Shown here: piece after piece, positions 26,047-33,110 of the stretch
How positions within the stretch are numbered: the first letter of the stretch is position 1
Layout: the number at the start of each line of letters is the position of its first letter
Assembly (NCBI GenBank): GCA_016212005.1
Contig: JACRHP010000059.1
Span: 1-55,724, forward strand
Length of the DNA: 55,724 nt
DNA from: Candidatus Omnitrophota bacterium
Lineage (GTDB): Bacteria > Omnitrophota > Gorgyraeia > Zapsychrales > Zapsychraceae
Direction of reading: 5' to 3'
Position numbers and translations under genes: made by a program
Notes under the pieces: model-generated
Databases searched by the model: none
Seen by the model: only the letters and a program-made list of their open reading frames with translations
Told to the model about the DNA's origin: nothing

Positions 26047-27108
26047 TTACCCTCTTTTAAGGGTATTACCCTTTTTCTTCCAAAGGGCGCCGGGGCCGCG
26101 GCCAATGCATTCGACCTTTTTCAATTTCTGAAGATCGCGAAGAACGACTCGTATCATATCTCGGCTCACGCCCGGACAAGCTTTCTCAAGATCGGACAGG
26201 GTGAATTCTTTATTGAATCCTTCGATAGCAGACTCTATGAGTTTGGTTTTTGATCCACGCGGGCTTTTCATCTGTCCTACCCGGCCTTCGAATTCTTGAT
26301 AAGCCATCTTAAGAATATACAAAACATAATTGATATACGGCCAAGGATCGTGTTTGCCTTCGTGCCAGCGTTGCGAACTCTGTTCCAAGGTTTCGTAATA
26401 GCGTTCTTTGTTCTGTTCGATTAACCGCTCCAGACTGATGTATCGGCCGACTTCGTAGCCAAGCGAATAGCATTGAAGCAGAAGAAGCAGACGAGAAACG
26501 CGGCCGTTGCCGTCGCGGAAAGGATGAACGCAAAGGAAATCCAGATTGAATGCCGCAAGTGCTATGAGTGGATGGACGTTCTTTTCTTTCAAAGTGTCTT
26601 GCCAAGATTCCACAAGTTTCCCCATAAAAGCCGGCGTTTTCGAGGCTTCAACGGTTTTAAATCGTACACGCTCTCTGCCCCCGGGCAGTTTCTCAATAAT
26701 ATCCACGTTCTTCTCTTTGTATTTGCCCGCATCCCAAATCTCGCCCCGGCTCGTTTCGTGGAGTTTGAGAATTGTTTTTTCAGAAACTGGAATTTTTGCG
26801 CCATCTCTATGAATCCAATCAAGGGCCGTGCGATAACAGCGGACTTCTTCTTCGTTGCGATCTTTGAGATGCCTTTTCCCAAAAACAATCGTTCCCACTC
26901 TTCTCTGATTAACCGTCACGCCCTCGATCCGGTTTGAGGAAACAGCGCTTTCGATCAATGCGTGCTCACGCAACACTTTCAACTTTTGCGGGGATTGTTT
27001 GGTAAAAAGCTCCTGTTTTCCCCGCGCTTCTCCCAAATCCGCCAAATACCAGGAGGTGGTTGTTGGAATATTTTTAATTGCCTTCTTGAACTGCTGAAAT
27101 GTTTTCAA
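26047..27108 (-). CDS. Fic-family AMPylase with N-terminal inhibitory motif
   Basis: 353 aa with a TTG start preceded by GAGG at 7 nt. The catalytic loop HPFRDGNGRVSR is complete (His, Asn, Arg). An S-x-x-x-E-G motif (SSNRIEG, about residues 57-63) in the N-terminal region is the autoinhibitory type. A C-terminal winged-helix-like segment (about 285-345) probably binds DNA. Fic proteins usually transfer AMP to target proteins. A relic of another Fic protein lies at 19231. No separate antitoxin is next to it, as expected for a self-inhibited form. Confidence 0.88.
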   Translation of the reverse strand: MKTFQQFKKAIKNIPTTTSWYLADLGEARGKQELFTKQSPQKLKVLREHALIESAVSSNRIEGVTVNQRRVGTIVFGKRHLKDRNEEEVRCYRTALDWIHRDGAKIPVSEKTILKLHETSRGEIWDAGKYKEKNVDIIEKLPGGRERVRFKTVEASKTPAFMGKLVESWQDTLKEKNVHPLIALAAFNLDFLCVHPFRDGNGRVSRLLLLLQCYSLGYEVGRYISLERLIEQNKERYYETLEQSSQRWHEGKHDPWPYINYVLYILKMAYQEFEGRVGQMKSPRGSKTKLIESAIEGFNKEFTLSDLEKACPGVSRDMIRVVLRDLQKLKKVECIGRGPGALWKKKGNTLKRG

Positions 27109-27171
27109 CTCTTGTCCTCACAATTGGATAGCATCTTTAGAATCCCCAAAATCGTCGTACGGTACTTGCAC

Positions 27172-27200
27172 CCCTTCGACTCACTTTGTTCGCTCAGGGC
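27172..27200. repeat. Dispersed CCCTTCGACTC...GCTCAGGGC repeat
   Basis: The plus strand begins CCCTTCGACTCAC and ends GTTCGCTCAGGGC, an imperfect palindrome in the 126-bp gap between fic and nadE. The same family occurs at 19398-19440 and 52039-52140. It lies at the right edge of the AT-rich island, with another copy at the left edge. Confidence 0.65.
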
Positions 27201-27234
27201 AGGCAACGGTCAGCCGTACGTTTCAATGGAAAAC

Positions 27235-28908
27235 TCAACTTTCCCGGTACTTATTCGTGATCGGCAGGCGCCAGTCCTTGCCGAAGGCGCGAGGGGTGAT
27301 CTTGATGCCCGGCGGCCCCTGGCGGCGTTTGTATTCGTTGCGGTCGACCATAGCGATGACTTTTTTGACCAATCCCTTGTCATTCTTGCGCGCCATATAG
27401 GCCAAAGAGCGGTGCTCCTCGACATATTCTTTTAACATTTTGTCCAGATCGGAATACGGCGGAAGAGAGTCCTGGTCTTTCTGGTTTTCTTTCAATTCCG
27501 CGGTCGGCGGCCGGTCAATCACACTTTGGGGGATCAACTCTTTCCCGGCCTTCTCATTGACCAACCGCGCCAGATCATAAACAGTTGTCTTGGGGACATC
27601 TTTGATAACGGCAAATCCACCGCTCATATCACCATATAACGTGCAATAGCCGACCCCCACTTCGCTTTTATTGCCCGTCGTCAAAACCAGACTGCCCCAG
27701 CGGTTGGAGAGAGTCATCAAGATCGTTCCCCGAATGCGGGCCTGGAGGTTCTCCTCGGCCGAGCCAAATGCTTTTTCCCCGAAAATTTCCTGCAGCTGCG
27801 CCAGATGCGCCTCGAACATCTTCTCGATGGGGACCTCCCAAAACCTGATCCCCAGATTCTGCGCCACGCGCCGGGCGTCGCTGCGGGTCCCCGCGGAAGT
27901 AAACCGCGACGGCATGGAAATGCCGGCCACGTTCTCTTTGCCGATGGCATCAACGGCAATGGCAGCGACGAGCGAGGAATCGATCCCGCCGCTTAACCCG
28001 ATCAAACAATCCCGGAAGTTGTTCTTGCGCGCGTAATCCCGCGTGCCCAGGACCAACGCTTTATAGATCCGCTCCAGCCCGCTTAATTCAGGGACGATAT
28101 GTTTAGACGCAGGCGCTTTAACCGGGCGCAAAAGGGTTTTACTCAAAACAACCGCCTGCGCCGGCTTTCTGCCCGCGGAAATGGGCATATCTACGACAAC
28201 CAAATCTTCTGCGAACTGCGCGCCCGAGACGATTATTTTTCCCCTTGGATCAACGACAAAGCTCCCGCCGTCAAAGACAAGCTCATCCTGGCCGCCGACC
28301 AGATTGACATAACCGATATACGCCCCAGTCTCTGCAGCCCGGCGTTTTAAAAGCTTGCGGCGTTTTTCCAATTTCTCCACGTCATACGGCGAGCTCGAAA
28401 TATTGATAAGGAGTCTGGCCCCCCGCCGAACCTGGTCCCGATAGATGCCATCTTCCACCCAAATATCTTCACAAATGCTGACCCCCAAAAGATATCCCCC
28501 CAGAGAAAAAACCATGTCCTTTGTACCGGCGCAGAAATACCGTTTCTCGTCGAAAACACCGTAGTTGGGAAGGTCCCGTTTATGATAAACACCTTTGAGC
28601 TGACCATCGCAAATGACGGCTGCCGCATTGTACAAATTCTTTTTTTTGTCCATATCGACAAACCCAATCACCGCCGTCAGGCCCTTGACTTCCGGGATAA
28701 GGGCGTGCAGGGATTTGATATTATCCCGCACAAAATGCTCCTTAAACAGCAAATCCTCCGGCGGATATCCGCAGACGGCCAATTCCGGGAAGACGACGAT
28801 ATCCGCGTCCTTCGCGCGGGCGCGCTGGATATATTCGACGATCTTCTGGCGGTTGCCGGGGAGATCGCCGACGGTCGGATTGATCTGGGCTAGGGCGATG
28901 CGTAACAT
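27235..28908 (-). CDS. nadE: Glutamine-dependent NAD+ synthetase
   Basis: 557 aa from the ATG at 28908. The N-terminal nitrilase-type glutaminase has Glu of FPELAVCGYP, Lys of YHKRDLPN and Cys of GVSICEDIW. The C-terminal synthetase has the PP-loop SGGIDSS. It amidates deamido-NAD with ammonia from glutamine. No ribosome site is present; the start codon lies 10 nt beyond a GTCAC octamer array. An upstream amidotransferase gene precedes it. Confidence 0.94.
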   Translation of the reverse strand: MLRIALAQINPTVGDLPGNRQKIVEYIQRARAKDADIVVFPELAVCGYPPEDLLFKEHFVRDNIKSLHALIPEVKGLTAVIGFVDMDKKKNLYNAAAVICDGQLKGVYHKRDLPNYGVFDEKRYFCAGTKDMVFSLGGYLLGVSICEDIWVEDGIYRDQVRRGARLLINISSSPYDVEKLEKRRKLLKRRAAETGAYIGYVNLVGGQDELVFDGGSFVVDPRGKIIVSGAQFAEDLVVVDMPISAGRKPAQAVVLSKTLLRPVKAPASKHIVPELSGLERIYKALVLGTRDYARKNNFRDCLIGLSGGIDSSLVAAIAVDAIGKENVAGISMPSRFTSAGTRSDARRVAQNLGIRFWEVPIEKMFEAHLAQLQEIFGEKAFGSAEENLQARIRGTILMTLSNRWGSLVLTTGNKSEVGVGYCTLYGDMSGGFAVIKDVPKTTVYDLARLVNEKAGKELIPQSVIDRPPTAELKENQKDQDSLPPYSDLDKMLKEYVEEHRSLAYMARKNDKGLVKKVIAMVDRNEYKRRQGPPGIKITPRAFGKDWRLPITNKYRES

Positions 28909-28917
28909 ATTCGTCAA

Positions 28918-28980
28918 GTCACAAAGTCACAACGTCACCAGGTCACTTGTGACTTTGTAACTGGGTGACTTTGTGACCTA
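28918..28980. repeat. Inverted array of 8-base GTCAC units (amidotransferase/nadE)
   Basis: Left arm: GTCACAAA, GTCACAAC, GTCACCAG, GTCACTT (28918-28948). Right arm: GTGACTTT, GTAACTGG, GTGACTTT, GTGACCTA (28949-28980). It has the same unit family as 11277-11350 with a 21-base exact match. It contains the stop of the upstream gene and encodes its last residues (SHPVTKSQVTW). Confidence 0.9.
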
Positions 28981-29675
28981 TCTCGGATAATTTTTAAGAA
29001 GTTTATGTATATTTTATCAGCAACGCGGTGGAATTGGTCTTTTTTCTTCTGATAATCCTCAAGCATGGCTTGTTGTTTGGCCGAGGCCGCCGCGTCCGTC
29101 CCGAAATACCCTTCTGACCAGTCGCGCACCGTCTGGCCCGTGATCTCGACATGGAATTGCAGCCCGTAGGCGCGCGGGCCCACCCGGATCGCCTGGTGGG
29201 GACACGCCGGCGAAGCGGCCAATAACCGCGCGCCGGAAGGGACCTCAAACATGTCCTCGTGCCACTGGAAGATCTCCGGCTCACGCTCCAGGCCGCGGAA
29301 CAAAGGATCCTTTTGTCCTTCTGGCGTCAACCGGATGGGGAAAAAACCGACTTCCTTTTGCGGGGACTTCCCGACCGTGGCCCCGCAGGCCTTGGCCAGC
29401 AACTGCGCCCCCAGGCATATCCCTAAATAAGGGACCCCCTGCGCAACCGCGCGCTTGATCAAGGCATCCTCCTCTTTTAAATAAGGATATTTATCTTCCT
29501 CGTAAACACTCATCGGCCCGCCGAGGACAACCAGTGCCCCGACGTCCTTGAGATCACGCGGTAACCGCCCGCCGGCGTCCAGATCGATTTCCTTGACCTG
29601 GTATCCTTTTTTCTGGAAAAAAATCCCCAGCGTTTCCGGCCCTTCGAGGCTGATATTTTTAACAAAAATAATCAT
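28935..29675 (-). CDS. Class I glutamine amidotransferase (GuaA-like domain, stand-alone)
   Basis: 246 aa from the ATG at 29675, with GGAG 6 nt upstream; an in-frame TTG upstream is less likely. The nucleophile Cys is in GICLGAQLLA and the His/Glu pair is in LQFHVE. Stand-alone proteins of this type include gamma-glutamyl hydrolases and unassigned amidotransferases. It lies between glnA and nadE, all glutamine-linked genes. The C-terminal tail comes from the repeat array. Confidence 0.82.
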   Translation of the reverse strand: MIIFVKNISLEGPETLGIFFQKKGYQVKEIDLDAGGRLPRDLKDVGALVVLGGPMSVYEEDKYPYLKEEDALIKRAVAQGVPYLGICLGAQLLAKACGATVGKSPQKEVGFFPIRLTPEGQKDPLFRGLEREPEIFQWHEDMFEVPSGARLLAASPACPHQAIRVGPRAYGLQFHVEITGQTVRDWSEGYFGTDAAASAKQQAMLEDYQKKKDQFHRVADKIYINFLKIIRDRSQSHPVTKSQVTW

Positions 29676-29696
29676 GGCGCGCTCCAATGTGGAAGG

Positions 29697-29749
29697 CAGA
29701 TAAAAGCCCTTTGGCTCGCTGTGTCTGGCGACAAGGAACCAAAGGGCTT
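29697..29749 (-). terminator. Intrinsic terminator of glnA
   Basis: On the minus strand AAGCCCTTTGG pairs with CCAAAGGGCTT (11 bp) and is followed by TTTTATCT. It begins 25 nt after the glnA stop. It separates glnA from the amidotransferase gene that starts at 29675. Confidence 0.8.
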
Positions 29750-29774
29750 AATCATCCAACCGATGTTAAACTAT

Positions 29775-31928
29775 TTAAAAAAGGAACAACATCTCGGCAT
29801 ACGAAGGCAACGGCCATGCGTCGGTCGCGACAATGCCTTCGAGCGTATCCACGGTCTCCCTTAATTCCTCCATCGCTGTTTTGATCTTCTCCGCGGCGCC
29901 ACCGGCAATGGCCTTCTCGAGCTTTCCGATCCTCTCCCAGGCCGTTTCGGAAAGGTCCGTCGCTTCTTTGAGGACCTTGCGGGTCTCGGTAACCTTGCCC
30001 TTGTTGACGGTTTCCACCGACTTGATGGTTTCCGCCAATCCCGCCTGATAACCCAGCACGGCCGGCATGATCATGTTCTTGGCCATCTGGGCCGCCAAAT
30101 TCGCCTCATATTTGAGGGTCGTGTTATAGCTTTCCATATAAACATCATAACGGGAAACCAATTCCGTCTTGGTCAAAACGCCATGACGCTCAAAAAGGGC
30201 GACGGCCCTGGGATCTTTGGTGACAGCCAACGCTTCCGGTGTCGTCTTTAAATTGGGGAGGCCTCTTTTCTTGGCTTCCTTGGCCCATTCCTCGGTGTAG
30301 TTGTCGCCGTTAAAGATGACCCTCTTGTGCTTCTTGATAATATCCTGAAGCACTTTTTGAACGGCCTTGTTGATATTCTGTCCCGAGGACTTCTCCAGAT
30401 CGGTACAGATCTGGGCGAGGGCATCAGCGACAATGGTATTGAGAATAACGTTCGGGCCGGCCAGGCTCATCGAGGAGCCAACGGCACGGAACTCGAATTT
30501 CGAACCCGTAAAAGCGAACGGCGATGTTCTGTTACGGTCCGAAGCGTGCCGCGGCAAAATCGGCAGGGAATCAACACCGACCTCGAGCGTTCCACCCTCC
30601 TTGGACGACTTGGCCCCGCCTTTTTCAACTTGCTCGATGATATCCGTCAACTGCTCACCCAGGTAGACCGAGATGATCGCCGGAGGAGCCTCATGGGATC
30701 CCAAGCGATGATCGTTGGCGGCCGAGGCGACACCCGCGCGTAAAAGCGCGGCGCCTTCATCGACGGCCTTCAGGACAGCGGCGACCATGACCAAAAATCT
30801 CTCATTCTCATGCGGGTTGTCGCCCGGAGAAAACCAGTTCTTCCCGTCGGGGCCGGTGATCGACCAGTTGTTATGTTTCCCGGAACCGTTGACGCCGGCA
30901 AAAGGTTTCTCGTGCAACAAACATGCCAGCCCGTGGCGTTTGGCAACTCTCTGCATGACTTCCATGCACAGCATATTGTGGTCGACGGCGAGGTTCTGGT
31001 TCTCGAAGATCGGGGCGATCTCATACTGCGCCGGGGCGACTTCATTATGACGCGTCTTGCTGGGGGCCCCCAATTTCCACATTTCCCGGTCGAAATCTTC
31101 CATGAACGCGATGATGCGGTCCTTGATCGCGCCGAAATAATGGTCGGCCATCTGCTGGTGCTTGGCCGGTTCTTTGCCGTACAGCGTGCGGCCCGTCTGC
31201 ACCAGATCGATCCTCGCGTTATAGTAATTGCGGTCGATGAGGAAATATTCCTGCTCGCCGCCCAACGTGGCGTAAGGCTTCTGCGTGCATTTGATCCCCA
31301 GGATCTTGGCCAGGCGCTCGACTTGCTTATTTAAAGCCTTCATGGAACGCAGCAAAGGCGTTTTCTTGTCCAGTGCCTCGCCTTTCCAGCCGACGAAATA
31401 GGTAGGGATACACAACGTAGAAGCTTTTGGCCCTTCTTTAATGAAGGCCGGGCTCGTCGGGTCCCAGCCGGTATAGCCGCGCGCCTCAAAGGTCGGACGA
31501 AGACCGCCGGAAGGGAAGCTGGAGGCATCCGGCTCCCCCTGGATCAACTCCTTGCCCGAAAACTCCAAAACAACACCGCCCTCATTGTCAGGCGATATGA
31601 ACGAATCGTGTTTCTCCGCCGTCAACCCGGTCAGGGGCTGGAACCAGTGCGTGTAATGCGTGGCCCCTTTGGAAAGCGCCCAATTTTTCATGGCATCGGC
31701 CACTTCATCGGCGATAGAAGGGTCGAGCTTGCCGCCGTCTTTGATCGTTCTGCTTAAAGAATTATACGCCTTCTCGGACAAATAATTACGCATCGTCTTC
31801 AAACTGAAGACGTTACTGCCATAAATGTCCTGGATAGAAGACACACCGGTAATGCTGGTTACTGTTTCCATCGCGCTTTCTCCTTTTTCGTTGATATCCA
31901 CCTCTGAAATACGTGATCTTGCGCCCAT
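29775..31928 (-). CDS. glnA: Glutamine synthetase type III
   Basis: 717 aa from 31928. A second in-frame ATG at 31871 (698 aa) also has a strong AAAGGAG site; 31928 has AAGGAG at 7 nt. Length and sequence match the GSIII (GlnN) class, far longer than GSI: catalytic-domain segments include [22 protein letters not shown] and [21 protein letters not shown]. It makes glutamine from glutamate and ammonia, forming the GS-GOGAT pair with gltBD. The 500-bp leader holds two promoters, a palindromic operator and an ANTAR-type attenuator. Confidence 0.94.
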   Translation of the reverse strand: MGARSRISEVDINEKGESAMETVTSITGVSSIQDIYGSNVFSLKTMRNYLSEKAYNSLSRTIKDGGKLDPSIADEVADAMKNWALSKGATHYTHWFQPLTGLTAEKHDSFISPDNEGGVVLEFSGKELIQGEPDASSFPSGGLRPTFEARGYTGWDPTSPAFIKEGPKASTLCIPTYFVGWKGEALDKKTPLLRSMKALNKQVERLAKILGIKCTQKPYATLGGEQEYFLIDRNYYNARIDLVQTGRTLYGKEPAKHQQMADHYFGAIKDRIIAFMEDFDREMWKLGAPSKTRHNEVAPAQYEIAPIFENQNLAVDHNMLCMEVMQRVAKRHGLACLLHEKPFAGVNGSGKHNNWSITGPDGKNWFSPGDNPHENERFLVMVAAVLKAVDEGAALLRAGVASAANDHRLGSHEAPPAIISVYLGEQLTDIIEQVEKGGAKSSKEGGTLEVGVDSLPILPRHASDRNRTSPFAFTGSKFEFRAVGSSMSLAGPNVILNTIVADALAQICTDLEKSSGQNINKAVQKVLQDIIKKHKRVIFNGDNYTEEWAKEAKKRGLPNLKTTPEALAVTKDPRAVALFERHGVLTKTELVSRYDVYMESYNTTLKYEANLAAQMAKNMIMPAVLGYQAGLAETIKSVETVNKGKVTETRKVLKEATDLSETAWERIGKLEKAIAGGAAEKIKTAMEELRETVDTLEGIVATDAWPLPSYAEMLFLF

Positions 31929-31980
31929 CGCAAATCTCCTTATTTACTTAATGTTGTTTTTAGATTCCCCTGAAATGAGC

Positions 31981-32019
31981 AAGTCCCCTGCAAGCCGTAT
32001 CCCGGCCCTCAGAGGACTT
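31981..32019 (-). promoter_or_regulatory. Stem-loop in the proximal glnA leader
   Basis: In the transcript AAGTCCTCTG pairs with CAGGGGACTT (10 bp, one G-U) and encloses a smaller GCCG/CGGC hairpin. It ends about 50 nt before the first glnA start codon. No U-tract follows, so it is not a terminator. I could not match it to a known riboswitch. Confidence 0.45.
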
Positions 32020-32087
32020 CATCGCCCTTGCGTTTCTTTAAAAAACATGGACACCTGCATAACGGACATCGACGCTAAATTTTCGTC

Positions 32088-32116
32088 AGTATAAAATCAG
32101 GCCTGATTTTTGTCAA
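32088..32116 (-). promoter_or_regulatory. glnA proximal promoter P2 with palindromic operator
   Basis: On the minus strand TTGACA (32111-32116) and TATACT (32088-32093) are 17 nt apart. The spacer plus one flanking base is an exact 18-bp palindrome, AAAATCAGGCCTGATTTT (32093-32110). A dimeric repressor bound there would block polymerase directly. Confidence 0.75.
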
Positions 32117-32183
32117 GAAATATTTATCCGCCGCCCTGATTGATATTCGGCGGATACCCCGACGAGTATAGCAAAATTATCGT

Positions 32184-32213
32184 CCCCTGAAATCGCAAAG
32201 CGATTTCTAGGGG
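32184..32213. repeat. Hairpin CCCCTGAAATCGC/GCGATTTCTAGGGG
   Basis: Thirteen base pairs with one bulged base and a three-base loop, located between the attenuator and promoter P2. It may stabilise the end of RNA that reads through the attenuator, or be another short palindromic element of the genome. No U-tract follows on either strand. Confidence 0.5.
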
Positions 32214-32257
32214 CGAATCGGGGCGAGACCCTTCTCTGCCGAGCTACAAGGTTAACA

Positions 32258-32295
32258 AATAAAAAACCCGATGCCCCTTAAATTCGGAACATCGG
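32258..32295 (-). terminator. Attenuator terminator in the glnA leader
   Basis: In the transcript CCGATGTTCC pairs with GGGGCATCGG (10 bp, two G-U) followed by GTTTTTTATTT. The first six bases of its left arm (CCGATG) are also the right arm of the upstream hexaloop hairpin P2, so the two folds exclude each other. Confidence 0.8.
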
Positions 32296-32342
32296 ACGTC
32301 TATGTCTGATGCAAAATTTCCGCCGGCCCTCATCGGCCAACG
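32268..32342 (-). promoter_or_regulatory. ANTAR-type dual-hexaloop antitermination element
   Basis: First hairpin (32321-32342): CGTTGGCC, six-base loop GATGAG, GGCCGGCG. Second hairpin (32290-32311): CATCAGAC, six-base loop ATAGAC, GTCCGATG, with one A-C mismatch. A 9-nt linker joins them. ANTAR proteins bind two adjacent hexaloop hairpins with A at loop position 1 and G at 4; loop 2 fits both, loop 1 fits only G4. Binding would keep the CCGATG arm from the terminator and allow glnA transcription. This interpretation is from structure and the nearby ANTAR gene. Confidence 0.7.
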
Positions 32343-32357
32343 ACGAACAACGTGTAA

Positions 32358-32386
32358 AATATACCCTGTGCTTCGGGTTTTGTCAA
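32358..32386 (-). promoter_or_regulatory. glnA distal promoter P1
   Basis: On the minus strand TTGACA (32381-32386) and TATATT (32358-32363) are 17 nt apart. The predicted start is near 32351, about 9 nt before the first hexaloop hairpin, so the element is at the very 5' end of the P1 transcript. Confidence 0.75.
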
Positions 32387-32426
32387 GTTTTTAAATAGCC
32401 CGTGTTAAATAGTCCGTGGTGCGGCT

Positions 32427-32960
32427 TTAGGGACGAAATCCAATTTTAATTTTCGGCTTCTCCGGCTCGGCCATGAGTCTCTGGATCGCCCGAAAGATGG
32501 CCTGGATATCCTCATCATGTTTGCCCACCTTGCGTTCGAGCTCTCTGAATTGAAAGGCCAATTCTTTGTGCGTCGACAACATTTCCCGCAGCTTGACGAA
32601 CGCCCGCATGATCGCGATATTGACGCGCACAGCCCGCTTGCTTTTTAAAATACTCGAAAGCATGGCCACCCCCTGCTCGGTAAAAGCATAAGGAAGATAC
32701 TTAATATTCTTGCCCTTTTTCAAGATCACAATTTGTGATCTTGAAGTCACAATTTGCGACTTCAAGAATTCCATTTCTTTCCAAGTTAATTGAAACATAA
32801 AATCAGCCGGGAAGCGACCCTTGTTGCGCTTAACCGCCTGGATCAATGCCCTGACCTCGACCCCATAAAGTTCGGCCAGGTGCGGGCTAAGCATCACCTT
32901 GTGTCCGCGCAAAATAAAGATCCTTTGGTTGATGACATCCGATGAGACCAATGCACACAT
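32427..32960 (-). CDS. ORF6N-domain DNA-binding protein
   Basis: 177 aa from the ATG at 32960 (GGGG site upstream; an earlier in-frame ATG at 32987 lacks one). The N-terminal ORF6N domain reads VINQRIFILRGHKVMLSPHLAELYGVE, with RFPADFMFQLT and YAFTEQGVAML as further family marks. A C-terminal coiled helix follows (about 125-165). Such proteins come from phages and mobile elements but are common as chromosomal orphans. It is transcribed from its own promoter and lies just upstream of the glnA P1 promoter. Confidence 0.85.
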   Translation of the reverse strand: MCALVSSDVINQRIFILRGHKVMLSPHLAELYGVEVRALIQAVKRNKGRFPADFMFQLTWKEMEFLKSQIVTSRSQIVILKKGKNIKYLPYAFTEQGVAMLSSILKSKRAVRVNIAIMRAFVKLREMLSTHKELAFQFRELERKVGKHDEDIQAIFRAIQRLMAEPEKPKIKIGFRP

Positions 32961-33051
32961 AATATCCCCTTTCGTTAGATGAAACATAGTTAAAGGGGGA
33001 AGCGAGCGGATGACGGAAAGAGTTGATTCAGGGGGATTGAAAAACGAATTT

Positions 33052-33079
33052 ATTCTATCAAGGTAATGGTATTTGTCAA
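33052..33079 (-). promoter_or_regulatory. Promoter of the ORF6N gene
   Basis: On the minus strand TTGACA (33074-33079) and TAGAAT (33052-33057) are 16 nt apart, giving a leader of about 85 nt before 32960. Confidence 0.65.
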
Positions 33080-33110
33080 TTCATAATCTCGGGCCGGCCG
33101 AGGGGAAAGA

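Noticed and set aside
31929-32257. Glutamine riboswitch (glnA RNA class)
   Set aside because: The leader has strong hairpins, but I could not find the conserved core of the glutamine aptamers. The dual hexaloop layout explains the distal part better.
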